Assembly (NCBI GenBank): GCA_033297075.1
Contig: MU858118.1
Span: 1 to 64,000 of the forward strand
DNA length: 64,000 nucleotides
From: Rhypophila decipiens
Taxonomy: Eukaryota > Ascomycota > Sordariomycetes > Sordariales > Naviculisporaceae
Direction: 5' to 3'
How positions within the stretch are numbered: position 1 is the first letter of the stretch; each line of letters starts with the position of its first letter. Made by a program: the position numbers and the translations under genes. Shown here in pieces: positions 20,561 to 32,246 of the stretch. Under the pieces are notes generated by a model that saw only the letters and a program-made list of their open reading frames with translations, did not search any database and had not been told where the DNA came from.

Positions 20561-21323
20561 GTCATCAACTACTGGTGCTACGAAGCAGCAGCTATCCTAC
20601 GAGTTGCTAAAGAGCATTGGGATTCATTCCCAAATAGCAGAGGACGTCCCCCTCACAATCCGCTGTCTGGCCCATCGCCGAGAAACCCAGTCCTCGCGCG
20701 CAGAAACAAGCCCCCCCAGTATCAGATCCAATCCGTCACAGCCAGAGCCAAAGACATCGGAGAACGAGACCATCAAAATCCTCAGATTCGTCATGCAAAA
20801 GAACCCCCCCAGTTCAATTACAAGGATTATATACGCCCTTCTCGACAGCAACAACAACAAACATCACGGTGCTGTATTGATATCCAAATGTCTGCCCGAA
20901 ATCATCTCGTCAATGACCAAATCCATTGAGACGATGCCACCAGAAGATGCCCTTCACAGTGCTATATTCCTCCGGAACATCTGCTACAACCTCTCCGCCA
21001 AAAACTTGCTGTCCGATGACGACAAACTCCTGTTGCAAAGAGCCTTGCAGAGTCTTGTCAAGATATATGACAAGGAATTTCCAACAGCACCGACAGCTAA
21101 TATTGCCGATGGTGTCATGGCAGCAGCAGCGGCGGCGGAGACCATAAGTGGTGATTCAGATATGACTACTACTACAAGTGAAAACAGATCAACTGGGGTT
21201 TCAGGGGCAAGCAAGCCCCCAAAGAGAGAACATCAACAACATACTAGCCCTGAACTGACTACCACCACCCAAGCTGCTGCCCAACAACAACAACAACAAC
21301 AACAAGGACAGGCGTCTGTCTGA
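20115..21323 (+). CDS. Uncharacterised protein with poly-Ser and poly-Gln tracts
   Basis: Single exon, 402 aa from ATG 20115, the first ATG after an in-frame TAG at 20040-20042. Residues 1-130 are mixed helical and charged (a KMHAFRDEV-like stretch, with aromatic HRFDERYITERD). A run of about 18 serines encoded by a TCA microsatellite follows. Next is a moderately conserved-looking helical region (LRFVMQKNPPSSITRIIYAL, then ISKCLPEIISSMTKSIE). The C-terminus is Ala/Thr-rich and ends in an 8-Gln run. I do not recognise the family. It is divergent from the methyltransferase gene, with 454 bp between starts. Confidence 0.7.
20515..20567 (+). repeat. Coding (TCA)n microsatellite
   Basis: About 17 tandem TCA/ATC triplets with one TCG interruption encode the serine run of the protein at 20115-21323. 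Trinucleotide units keep the reading frame, so length variation between strains would change only the number of serines. Confidence 0.95.
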
Positions 21324-22660
21324 CAAACTTGGCTTTTTTTTGGGCCTGTTTTCTTTAGGTAGTTTGCCGTTCATTTTCTTTGTTCAAAGGCACGCACGCA
21401 CGATATCCACATCCAGGAACATGGTCAAGAAATCGACAAATACAAATTCCGAAATATATCAAGGCAATTTCATACATAGGTGCCAACTTCAAAACGCCGT
21501 AAAGCGCACTAGACGTATCTATCACAGTTATGTACAATGAATTTACCCTTCTGAACAGCTACCTTACATATTAGAAAAGGCTAAGTGAGATAGCTACCTA
21601 GGTACATGTACCTTGTAAAGCCGGTGGAAACACACCAACCCGGGGTAGGTAGATGCTCGAAGGACCCAACTACACATACACAGTAAAGCTTGTCGACATG
21701 CCATGACATGACATGTGCCAAACCAAGCATGTGAGAGCGAGCGTCTGTTCTGACCACCCAGATTAGATCAGATCACCTAAACAGCCAGCCAGTCAGCACT
21801 TGTTCGCTGACCCGTCATCCAAGTGAGACCGAGAGGCTAGAAATGAGAACTTTGCTGTGTGGTGGCTGCTTTACTCATCATGGTACCTCTCCTAATGAAT
21901 GACAACATAAACTCTCCGAGTCTGGTATATCTCTGAATCGTGCATGTACACCATGTATGATGAACAAGGGAGGGTATAACAGAGATAGATATAGATCAGA
22001 AGTTCGCTTTGCTATCTCTTTTATTTTCCGCTCGGGATATCTTTGGCAGCCTGAGGGGACCATAACCGGTTCCGTTCTCTAGTCGAGGAAGACAAGACCA
22101 TCATTGTAGAGCTTACTACCTACCCCAATGATGAGCATGTCCAACACACAGCTAATGTGTACACATCCTTGTCCATGGAATGAGAAATGCACACTTTGAT
22201 TCTTCCTAGCCCGAGGACAATGTCTACAGACACCCAATGTGGACAACCCACAAACGCGAACCACACTAAACGACAGGATAATAAACGCAACAGAGGTACT
22301 AACAAGAATGAGTGGGATTGATAGCAGCTAAGCAGCGTGCAGAGGCAAGCCAGACTAGCTGGCAGCCATGCACTCCTACTTTTCCAAAACGCAAACGAAG
22401 CCCATCCTTCATCTTTTTCTCGACTACCGGGCAAATCAAATCCCGCAACCAATCCATCTCTGCGGAAGAACAAGATCGGGCGTGCCACAATATCATTCTT
22501 CACAGAGGTGTTGCTCCACAAACTTCTCCCACAATGCCTGTTTCCTCCATGAAAAGAAAAACCCAGTTTCGTTGACCCGAAAACTGAAACCCGCCGAACC
22601 CCGAAAGCCTTCTACGCTGGTAATTTCTTACTGCAAAAGAACGCTTCTTCAGACGGATAC
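21324..22660. other. Gene-free convergent 3' region
   Basis: This stretch lies between the stops of the poly-Ser gene and of eIF5, which converge. It holds only short frames without motifs. It probably contains both 3' UTRs plus untranscribed spacer. Confidence 0.5.
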
Positions 22661-23978
22661 CTACTCGTCGTCGGACTCTTCCTCCTCGGCCTCGGCAAGC
22701 CAGGTAAGGAATTTCTCGGCAGCCTTGCGGACCTTCTTGGAGACGGCCAAGTCGACATATCTCTTGGAAGCACGGGAGCCCCACTTGGTCACGACCTCCT
22801 CGGAGATGAGGCCATGATCGTAGTAGGCATCGAGAATCTGTGAGACCTTGTTGAACATCTCGGGCTTCTCGCTGCCAAGCTCTCCAATCAGACGTTCGGT
22901 GCCACCAAGAAGGGCCTTTTCGTGCTTCTCAGACGAAACAAGCTGTAGAAAGTCAGTGAAAGGGTCAATGACAGTTCAGGGGAATGGAGTTACAAACCTT
23001 CTTCAAGATGCCAGCATGGTTGGGGATCTGGTCGACAATGTTCTCGTCAAAGATGGTCTGGACCAGGACCATGACAGTCTTGGTCTTGGTCTCAATGCCA
23101 AGCTCCTTCGCCTTGACGTAGATGGCAATATCGTCGACCTTGTCGATTCCGCCTTGCTCCTCGATGTGCTCCCCGATCCAGGTTCCGAGCTGGTCGTAGA
23201 CGGTGTTTCCACCGCCCTCGCCATCCTCGTCCTCATCATCGCCGTTGAGGGCAAGCTTCGCCTTGAACTCGCCAGGAAGCTGCTGGGCACGAGCCTTGAC
23301 AGCCTCGGCGCTCATATCCACAGCCCAGTCGTCGTCGTTGACCTCGACCGCCTTGAGATTCAGCTTCTCAGCCGCGCGAGTGAGAGCGTCGTCGTCGCTG
23401 GCAATGTCGCCGTTCTTGTCCTCGCCGTTGGGGGAAGCGACGTCAGAGTTGTCGTCGTTTCCAGATCCCTTGTCACCATTCTTGCCGTTCTGCTTGGCCT
23501 TGCGGGCGGCCTTGCGTTCGGCCTTGTCCTTCTTCCCCTTCTTGGGGACGTTCTTGAGGATGAAGCCGCTGAGCTTGTACGAAGGGAGGACCTTGGTGAT
23601 ACGGCCGCAGGCCTTGCAGTCAAGCGTGATGTTGCCGTCGTTGATGTGGACGTCCGTCTCGGGGTTCTTGCAGTGCTTGCACAGCACAAAGTTCTTGATG
23701 AACCCATCGAGCAGCTCCTGGAGCTTGCTGGACTCGTGGGCGCCGTTGATGATCCAGCGGTCGTCGGCGGGATCAATGTTGGTCTGGGCGCCCAGTTCGA
23801 AGCCAAAGTACTTGATGAGATAGGAGCCGGGGCGAGCCAGAGACTGGGCCACGCTGCTGAGGTTGGGAATAACGGTCTTGATACCGTTGCCCTTGCCCTC
23901 GATCTTGGTCTGGATCCGCTCCATCTTGTAGCGGTAGAAGGGATCCGGGTTGTCCCGCTGAACGTTGATGAGAGACAT
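22661..23978 (-). CDS. TIF5: Translation initiation factor eIF5
   Basis: Exons 23978-22998 and 22942-22661, with a 55-bp intron (GTTTGT...CTACAG, phase 0). The product is 420 aa (yeast 405). The N-terminal domain has the GAP region DNPDPFYRYKM, with Arg16 in the position of the catalytic Arg15 of yeast. A C2-C2 zinc ribbon follows (C100, C103, C121, C124). A Lys-rich then acidic Asn/Asp/Gly linker precedes the C-terminal W2/MIF4G-like HEAT domain, which ends in an acidic tail (EAEEEESDDE). eIF5 stimulates GTP hydrolysis by eIF2 on the 43S complex and binds eIF3, eIF1 and eIF2beta in start-codon selection. Confidence 0.97.
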
Positions 23979-26167
23979 GATGGCGGTATTGAAAGTCTGA
24001 CGGCTTAGAGATCTGGTATTCTGTAGAGAGGCTCTTGAGAGGTGAGACTATGAAGGTGAACGAATATTCTCGGCGATATTTGCGGACGGCAAAGTGTTGG
24101 AGTCTAGTAAAACCGACTGGTCGAAAGGGTCATGGGATAGCTGTTTGCTAGCACGGAGGTGTTGGATATGAGGAGAGGGCGAAACAAGCCACAGCGTCAG
24201 TTGAGTAGAGGACTTTGCGTGGACATAGGGTAAACCTGGTGGTGATAGTCGCAGGTATTCATTAACGCTGACAAGACAAGAAGTCTGTTGCTGAAAGGGG
24301 GGCTATTCAACCGTCTTTACTGAGATCCGTGCTACAAAGTTTCCGCAATATGCGAAACGGATGCAGCCTGTCTGGGGGTGAGTGTCGGAAGACGGAGTGC
24401 TTGTCGTGCTGATACATAAACAACGCTTTGCTGCGCGCGGGCTTGTCTGATGATGGTTTGGTGGTTGTTCTGTCCGGGAGGAAGAGAAATGGGTTGTTGG
24501 CGGACGAGAGAGACGACTGCGACGATAATTGATCAGGTCTGAGAAAATTTTCTCTGTCGATTCTTTTTGTATCGGTCAGTCGGCCGGAAGTCGAGTGAAA
24601 GGTGGATGAACCCAAACCCAAATCTGCAGTGGTGGAGAACGGGGGGAATCAGCAGCCCAGTCTACGGAGAGGCGGGGAGGAGCGCGCGCTGATCGGAGCA
24701 GCGTTGAAAGAGACGATGGCGGTTTGGTAACCAAGGATGGTTTGTTTGACGTTTGGTCGTCTTTGGTAGTCAAGGACGAGACCAATATGGGGAGGGATGG
24801 GTCAAGCTATTTGAATACAAGCACGTTTGAAGAAAGAGGAGAACAATGACTGTTTCGGAAGAAGGTGTGAATTTTTTCGATGTGGGCAAAAGGATAAAAA
24901 GGGCTTTTGGGGGACTGCGGAGAATGGACTGGGCCGGTGCCTTGGTGCCGTGGGAACGTGACAGCGGGGGCCGCCCGTCAGCAAATTTCATCAGGCAGTG
25001 ACCAGGGCCCCGCCGCCTGAGCCAGCCACAAAAGCCTTTGGTGCCAGTGTCCTTCTGTCTGGGCACATGTTTCCTAGGGATCCCGCCCTATCTTGCCCGT
25101 GTCTGCCCCTCCAAACTCCATTGTCCCCACCGCCCAACAAGAAAGTGCCAGTGGTGGGGCGCCTCTTTTGCCTCCCGAAAAAGGAGCTGAACCACTCAGA
25201 TCAAGGCCCCTGGACATGACTCGGAGTCATGGCGACAAGAGGAAGAAGCAAGTTCCAGATGGTGAGCAACGTGTTCTTCCCTTCAGATCATCAAGAAAAA
25301 CAATAAAAAATCAAATAAAGACTTTTCATCAAGAAAAAGGGCTTTAAGCTAAAGTCCGCCCCCGTGCCCAGACTTCTTGTTTGCTCCATTCCAACCCCAC
25401 CGGAGAGTCGATCGCTTAATCTTTGCCCGCTTATATCCGAACCTTGGAATAGAATCAGGACGACTTGTTGGTATGGCAAACCTGAAACCCAAATGTCTCT
25501 TGCGGCCCATTTCATTTTGAGTCACGCCCAACAAGCAGCCTTACGTGTAGCCTGGGGAAAGTGTAAACGAGCATGACGGCTGGCTGCTTTGTGAGATTAA
25601 AGATGGAGGGTGAGTCTAATTCTCGTCCTTCGCTGTTTGTTGAGGACGGAGTAACCTGACAATTATAAAGTCCCTAGGTATAATTTCACGTTTGCGGTGC
25701 ATAATATCTTTATTGCAGTACAAAGTACGCGGCAAACGTAATCTGTTGCCCTCGCTTGTCCTTTTCTCTCTTTATTTCGTGGCCCAATATCCTACCATCG
25801 ACAACACGTGCGTCGGTTGCCAATATTTGAGTTTCCTTCGTCAAGCACTGTATTGGCATTACGATGCAATACAGTAGCCACCGAGTCGCGCTCCTGCCCA
25901 AGACTTTAACTCACCCCAATGTTTCCATGGGATGCATGTCAAGCAAAGGATCAAGAAGTTTGCTTTGCCGCATCTGACACAACTCGGGCTGGCTCGGTTG
26001 GCCTGGTTTTGTCCAACACAAAATTGAGCCTTGCGAGTGACAAGTAGCCACGCAAATTGCCAGCCCTTCCGCTGCCGTGTGTAACTGGATTAGTCCTTCT
26101 TCCCGTATCAGCTCCGAGGTGAACGGCCTCAGATGAGGCAACCTGCATTTGGTGTTGCTCCTGCCAC
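23979..26167. other. Gene-free stretch, about 2.2 kb
   Basis: No supported gene. Minus-strand frames of about 100 codons at 24307-24621 and 24770-25066 lack motifs and overlap others. The left part must contain the eIF5 promoter and leader. The right end is the 3' flank of the P450 gene. Confidence 0.5.
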
Positions 26168-27681
26168 TTATTTGGCAGCCTCGTCCAAGGGCGTGAACCT
26201 GAGCAAGCACCTCTGTCCTTTCGGCCTCGAAGAAATGAGCTGGTCGTCCATCTCCATCTCGTCGTGCTTCATGTCTGGATCCGGGAGCGTCGAGAACCTC
26301 GAGTAGACAGCCGTAAGAAGCGTCTTCATCTCGGCGATGGCCAGACTGCATCATCATCATCATATTAGCAACCAGTCTTCCGAAACACTGTCTTTTTCAA
26401 ATCAACTCACTGCTTCCCAACACACCCCCGCCCCCCGTTGGCAAAAGCAAAGAAATGCCTCCTCCGTTCAGCATCCCCCTCCACCTCCAACCACCGCTCC
26501 GGCCTAAACGTATCCGGGTCCGGGAACACCTCGGGAATCCTATGCATCGAATAAGCCTGGCAGCTAACAATCGTCCCCCCCGGCACAAAATACCCATCAA
26601 TGGTCCTCCCTCCCCTTGGTACATATCTCGGCAGACTCATAGGAATAGCAGGAAAACACCGAAGTCCCTCCATCACAACCGCATCCAAAAACTCCAACTT
26701 GTCCCAACTAACCCCCGGATTGTCCAAAATCTCTTCTCTCAGTCGATCCTGATACACTCTCGACCGATCGAGCGAAAGCTCCCACATGAGAAAACACAAT
26801 GCGTCTCCAGTGGTATCAATCCCCGCAGCCATATGATCCGCACACTCGGCCGCAACCTCGATATCCCCCATCGCCTCACTCCCTCGTAACCGATCAACCA
26901 GCGTAAACGGCGCTGCTTCCCTCTTCTCGTCAGAAGTCGTATTCCCCCAGACAAAATCATTAGCCAGCGGCAACTCCCTAGGCTTGACCCCAAACAACCG
27001 CAACCCCTTTCCCAAGATGCCATGCAGAGTAGGATTCCAATACTGAACAAGACGGTTCTGCATGCTACTATCCATCGTCACCTCCTTCATGATATCCTCG
27101 TCCTTGCCATCCTCCAACGAATTCGCCCCAAACGGATGAAACATGTGGTAGGTGACACAATCAAACGCGTACGAATGAAGCGCGATATAAAGATCCAATC
27201 TCCCCCCTTTCGAAGCCAGGTTTAGAAACCGCCCGGCCCGTTCCGAAATCCCACCAAGACAAGATCGCATGATATTGCTATTAGCGTACCGATCCGCGAG
27301 GGTTCTCTTCCGTTTGGCATGCTCATCTTTGCCGAGGGTAGAAAACATGGTGCGTGTGTTGAAGGGCGTAAAGAGGTTGTAGAACTCTGTCTTGTCGTAG
27401 CCGCTTCCCGAGGAGCAGTAGATTTCTTTGACTGCGGGGGAGGAAGCGAATATTACTTCGTTTGGTGCGATGCGGACTACGGGGCCATACGTCTTGTGCA
27501 TGCGGTGGACGTAGCGCGTCCGTTGGCCGGTGAAGTCGATGTATTTTAGGGGGATGGAGGTGAATTTTGCGTGGAGGGGGCCGGGGATTTTGTTGAGGGG
27601 ATACACCCGGGAGAGGCCGCGGTAGAGGGTGAGGAGGATGAAGGATAGGGAGAGGATGGTTAGGAGGAGGAGGGAGAACAT
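26168..27681 (-). CDS. Cytochrome P450 monooxygenase
   Basis: Exons 27681-26411 and 26345-26168, with a 65-bp intron (GTGAGT...GATGCAG, phase 2) placed inside the heme loop, so the join restores GRGCVGKHLAIAEMK. The product is 482 aa. An N-terminal hydrophobic anchor (about residues 2-19) is followed by the proline hinge IPGP. Helix I has AAGIDTTGD, helix K has EGLR (ExxR), then FRPERW, and the heme-binding loop FANGGRGCVG with Cys420 as the iron ligand. Microsomal P450s of this type oxidise small lipophilic substrates with NADPH reductase. The substrate cannot be inferred and no secondary-metabolite partner genes are adjacent. Confidence 0.95.
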
Positions 27682-28523
27682 CTTGACGGTTTGGGGGCTA
27701 CGGCCCAGTCTGTGGTCTCGTGGGTTGAGGTTCGAGGGGAGAGTATATGGTAATGATATGAAGTGGTTTTAGTATCTGGCTGACATGACGGGAGCAACAC
27801 CATGTATAGAGACAAAGGCAGGTGAATGTGCTATATATGAGATCAGTTAAGCAGGCGAGGCAAGGTTCAAGAGGAAAAGGTGAAGCTCGGGATGATGGCT
27901 CGTTACTGCACGCTCCTGTTGGCCTGTATGTGAGCTGTTATCTATGGATCCCGTGAGCCTATTGGCGGAACGGGGCAGGACGGAATGATAAGCTGCTCCC
28001 TGGTTCAACGATGGCCTAATCGCTCCCGGATGTTCGGTAGAGACAGGTAACCAGCTTGGGTCAAGATCCGGTGCTGATCAAAAGATTAGAACGGGAGGGC
28101 CGTTGAGGTTGATAATGGACGACAGCTCCGAACTTGGAGAGATACCCGGCAAGGCGGGGTTAGGGGACCTGAGCTAGCCGGGTTGACGCTCGACGGGTTG
28201 ATAACCTTGACAGATCGATATAGAAAAAGCTTGTCAGGATGGGACTTGATCATGCTAGATCTTATCCTCGGAATTATTCCACGTGTGAAGTGGTCAGGTG
28301 CCGGTGATAGGTATTCCGATCTATTTTCTTTGTTCTCCATACCTGGTACTGTAAATGGTTTACCCAAACAAGGCAAAAGATACTTGGCAGAAAACACAAC
28401 CAAAGGGCTTGTTGAACACAAGATATGATTAATCCATTCCAAGTGATGAGCTACCGTAGCACTCTGACAGATACTATCATCTCAACCAAACCCGAAGAAT
28501 TCGCAAACGACCGCTTCATATCC
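27682..28523. other. Gene-free stretch upstream of the P450
   Basis: No gene is supported. It contains the P450 promoter (left) and the 3' flank of the small Cys-rich gene (right). Short frames on both strands have no motif. Confidence 0.5.
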
Positions 28524-28848
28524 TCACAACTCATCCTTCTTCCCCTTATCGTCAGCCTTGCTACTCCCGCCAAACCAGCCTTTCAGGAACGATGGCATAC
28601 CGAGAGACATCTTAGCCTGCGGCGGGTACTTCTTCCCATCGACCTCGACCTTGGGCTCGCAGGTGCACCGCTGGTCCTCGGGGATGCTGGCGAAGACGCT
28701 GGGCAGATGGCTGCCGCAGCCTCTCCACGACTTTTTGTCTGTTGTGTTGTGACCCGTTTAGTCATTCTTCTCTCTCAAAAGTCATGGCCTCTGCAGGAAA
28801 GGATGGGAAAGTCTTACTGCAAGTAGGGCAAGTGGCAGCGAAGCACAT
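28524..28848 (-). CDS. Small Cys-rich protein, 81 aa, conserved-looking
   Basis: Exon 1 is 28848-28818, only 31 nt (MCFAATCPTC plus one base). A 79-bp intron (GTAAGA...CAACAG) follows, then exon 2, 28738-28524. The join gives CPTCNKKSWRGCGSHLPSVF followed by QRCTCEPK. The spacing CPxC...WRGCGxH...CxC suggests a small metal-binding knuckle. The C-terminus is Lys/Asp/Gly-rich, and KDEL is the last four residues. Short proteins of the form MCFAATCPTC...WWGCGxHIPSV occur widely in filamentous fungi, to my memory, without known function. The terminal KDEL resembles an ER retention tag, but no signal peptide is visible, so it is probably fortuitous. Confidence 0.8.
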
Positions 28849-29379
28849 GATGAATGGTGTGTGATGATATGTAGACTGAATTTGTGTAGGTGGTTTGGAG
28901 GGGCAAATCGTTATCGATTAGGTAGCTTGGGCGGGAAATATGTTGCAGATCAAGATAAGTAGCGAGGTGGGGTGAATAAAGATGGACGAGTTCTTCAGAT
29001 CTTCTTTTTTTTTTTTTATCTTGGAGAGTGGATGCTTTATATGTGCATTCAAAGGGAGCTAGAAAAGAAAAAAAATTCCTTGACCATTGTACCGCAAGTA
29101 GGTTCCCGAAAATCCGGGCCTTTTTTCGTTTCTTCTCAACAGTAATCTGATGACGATGAGGTGACATACGGCGCCCCCTCCATTTAAAGTGGTCGCCGAT
29201 ACCCCAAAGGGCGGCCCGCGCGGCACCGACTTCCAGCCGGACACATCGCCGACCACACCAACTTCCGGGAAGCCGGGCTTGCACACCGGGGACCTCCCTG
29301 AGACATGCCGGATTCGAGCGCGACCGCTAGAACCACCGTCTCTCCCTGGCTAAACCACTGTCTGTCTAGCCTTTAATTT
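28849..29379. other. Spacer before minisatellite C
   Basis: It holds the promoter of the Cys-rich gene, an 11-13 base T run near 29006 and no supported gene. Confidence 0.5.
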
Positions 29380-29818
29380 AAGCATTTATTCGAACTACGT
29401 ATCAATACTTTAACTAGATCGAATAAATACCTCCGACTAGTTCGAATAAATGCCTTGACGGTCTTGAATAAATATCTGAACTGTCTCGAATAAATATGTT
29501 CGACTAGCTCGAATAAATACCTTCGACTGTCTTGAATAAATCCCTTTAACAAGCTTGAATAAAGCCTTAACTAGCTCGATAAATACCTTAACTGGCTTGA
29601 ATAAATACCTTTGACTATCTTGAATAAATGCCTTAAATAGCTCGAATAAATGGGTTAACTGGCTTGAATAAATGGGTTGACTGGCTCGAATAAATACCTT
29701 CGACTGTCTTAAATAAATACTTTTGACTATCTTGAATAAATCGCTTTAATGAGCTCGAATAAATGCCTTGGCTGGCTCGAATAAATGCCTTGACTGGCTC
29801 GAATAAATGCCTTGACTG
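29380..29818 (+). repeat. 22-bp minisatellite, array C
   Basis: About 18 copies of the same 22-bp unit as arrays A and B, mostly in forward orientation (GAATAAATGCCTTGACTGGC plus TC). The last three copies (29757-29818) are nearly perfect, while inner copies vary (ACCTTCGACT, GCTTTAATGA). At the left edge, AGCATTTATTCGAAC (29381-29395) is one unit in the opposite orientation. The array ends 123 bp from the stop codon of the DUF1749 gene. Confidence 0.9.
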
Positions 29819-29940
29819 TGAAATTGATAATGAAGATGTATTTTGGTTTATTTCTACTCGTACCTCCTATCGTCGAGTCTAACAGATATTTATGCCCACC
29901 AAAAACCCATCGCCTAATAACAGACCATAGCATCAAAACG

Positions 29941-31051
29941 TCACTGATCGTCCTCCTCGAGCTGCGCCAAAAATTTCAGCACCCGGTCCACCAACCACAT
30001 CCTTGCATCACCATCATCAACACGGTGATTGGCATTGGGTATCAAGCCTGACAAGTCACTGTACACGCCCGGACGACAGGATCCCCTCCATCTATCCATG
30101 AGGTCTTGGACGTTGACCGTCTCGGGCACAAACTCATCCTTCTCCGAGGGCACAATCAACACCGGTTTGGTCAACGGGTTCCAGATATTTTCAGTTTCGC
30201 CATCTGTCAAGTCTGATGAGAAAAAGTCATCGTCTCCTCTGTCACGAATGTCCAAAGTTAGCTACCATACCAACAACATGAGGGGAGAAGGGAAAGATGA
30301 CTGACCCGCGACAAGTTAAAGAATGGAACCGATACGCCGTGACGGGTGTGTCTCTCATATCAGCCGGTAACCGGTCCCTGGGCATATACTCCTTCGCCCT
30401 GTCGCCCTCAATCATTCTCCACGCGACGTCTCTGGACCTTTCCATTTCCTCAAGGCCCATAGTCATGGCAATAAATTCCCTGTCAGAGACAGGTCCTTGG
30501 AGTATGACGCCGTCTACCTCCGGTATATCTGCTGGTCGAGTCGGTTCGTCCCGGTTGTCGTGTACGTTACGGCTCCAACGACGCAAGTAAGCCACACAGT
30601 CCTGACATCCCGTGCTATGACCCATCAGAACGACGGACCGTTTGTTGAGGGTTGAGCGAAGATAGCGCACGGCGGCGGCTATCTCGTCGACGTCTTGCGA
30701 GAGGGACGAGTTTCCCCACCCGGAGAAGGCACTGCTCAGTCGGACTTCGAAGACGGTCCAGGGCCGTAGCCTGATTCGAGCCTGGCTGGTCTCTGGAGAA
30801 GATGTACGAGCATAATTGAGGTTCCTAACAATATGCCGAATGTAAGGAACAGTATACAGACCATCACCTAGGCCGCCGATGAAGACGAGGGCATTGCGAT
30901 TTAAATTGTGGTAACCATTTGATGCTGCTCCTGTAGACGAGGAATGTGTGTCATCTGGATCGTACTTTCCATATTCGTAAATCTGGCTGGGCTTCGTGCT
31001 GTTTGGGGTGGGGGGAATTTCGTGCACTGATATGAGGTACGGTGGTGCCAT
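29941..31051 (-). CDS. DUF1749 alpha/beta-hydrolase
   Basis: Exons 31051-30306 and 30238-29941, with a 67-bp intron (GTCAGT...GTGACAG, phase 2). The product is 347 aa. An alpha/beta-hydrolase fold is indicated by the oxyanion-side segment VFIGGLGDGLYTVPY (about 56-70) and a nucleophile elbow GHSTG with Ser146. The splice join creates CRGGDDDFFSSDLTD, a DUF1749 landmark. VLIVPSEKDEFVP then carries the likely acid Asp, and NANHRVDD the likely catalytic His. Family members are widespread in fungi and plants, and their substrate is not established. A minisatellite ends just past its 3' end. Confidence 0.88.
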
Positions 31052-32246
31052 TCTGATCTTTGTTCTTGTTCTTTTTGATGAATGCCGATGATCTTTCTTG
31101 GGGGTTGATAAAATGAGTAGATAGCCAAAAGTTGGATGTGGAATACGTCTTTTGTTGTTTGTAGAATGGATGGTTGCAGATTTTGGACAGAGGATCGAGG
31201 TTTTGTTTGTCGATGATGTAGGTAATCAAGAGATGAGGAAGGAGGAGGTGTCGATGATGTAGATAAACACGAGTTGAGGAAGAAAAAGATGTCGAGGATG
31301 AAGGTGAAATAAAGATATTAGGAAGGAGGTGTATACCGATGTAAGCCCGGTCGGTATTTACAACCACTGTACTGTTTTTCGACGTACCAATACGAATAAA
31401 CAAACAGTTCTAAATATCTACCTAGGTACTCCATTATGCCTTCTTTACGAGTTTAATAACACCACAAATAATTTACAATATTACTATCTATAATCATATC
31501 TCGTAGTTAAGTCCCCATTTAAACCCGCAGAGATCTATATTAGTAGTCCTTCCTTCCTAGCTGCAGAGTAATGAAAACAAGACCGAAAGAAGAAGAAAAA
31601 AAACTGGGGGAAAAGAAAAGAAGAAAAAAAAGAAATGCTTGTGCTGACACCGGGATTCGAACTCGCGCTCTTACCCACGGATGCCTCAGAACCCCAGACC
31701 GCGGCCAGACATAACGGGCTGGGCGAGAACCGGTATCGTACTGACCACTTCACCACTCACGCAGTTTCCGCATTCGGTGTTCCTCTACTACCGGTTCTCG
31801 CTGGGAATTGGTGCCAGTACGGGGGTATATATACCTACCTACCTGTGATCCGATCTCTCCAACAACTAACTCACTTGTCCTGTACCATTAGTAGACAACA
31901 AAGTACCTAAACAAGGATCCTTTCTTGCTTCTTCTCTTCATCCATCCACCCAAGCTAAACATTATAGCTATATGTACTTTATAGTTATATATGACCCAAG
32001 TAAACAGCAAGGTTTTCTACTATATATGACAACAACACCAGTGAAAACAAGACAATGGCGATGATGCCATGACGATGCTCTTCATAGACGCGCACAAGAC
32101 AAGCAAGTCACCTCTCGCCCAAGAAAACCACAAAGGCCCAAAACATGAACAACAAGAAAACATGCAGTGCTCTATACATACGTACGCTTGTAACTAGTTC
32201 TATTTAGTCCCCTATCATATACCTAAGACAGGTGGAACACACAAGT
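31052..32246. other. AT-rich spacer with a tRNA-like relic
   Basis: No protein gene is supported. The left third is the promoter of the DUF1749 gene and is rich in GATG words. A tRNA-like segment with pol III-like boxes lies at 31620-31765 (minus). The right part (31960-32230) is the AT-rich 3' flank of the kinase gene. Confidence 0.5.
31723..31801. repeat. 13-bp perfect inverted repeat
   Basis: GCGAGAACCGGTA at 31723-31735 is the exact reverse complement of TACCGGTTCTCGC at 31789-31801, with 53 bp between. It sits at the upstream side of the tRNA-like relic. Confidence 0.85.

Noticed and set aside
26200..27681. P450 as part of a secondary-metabolite cluster
   Set aside because: Neighbours are eIF5, a small Cys-rich protein and a DUF1749 hydrolase. 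No backbone synthase or cluster regulator is present in the window.
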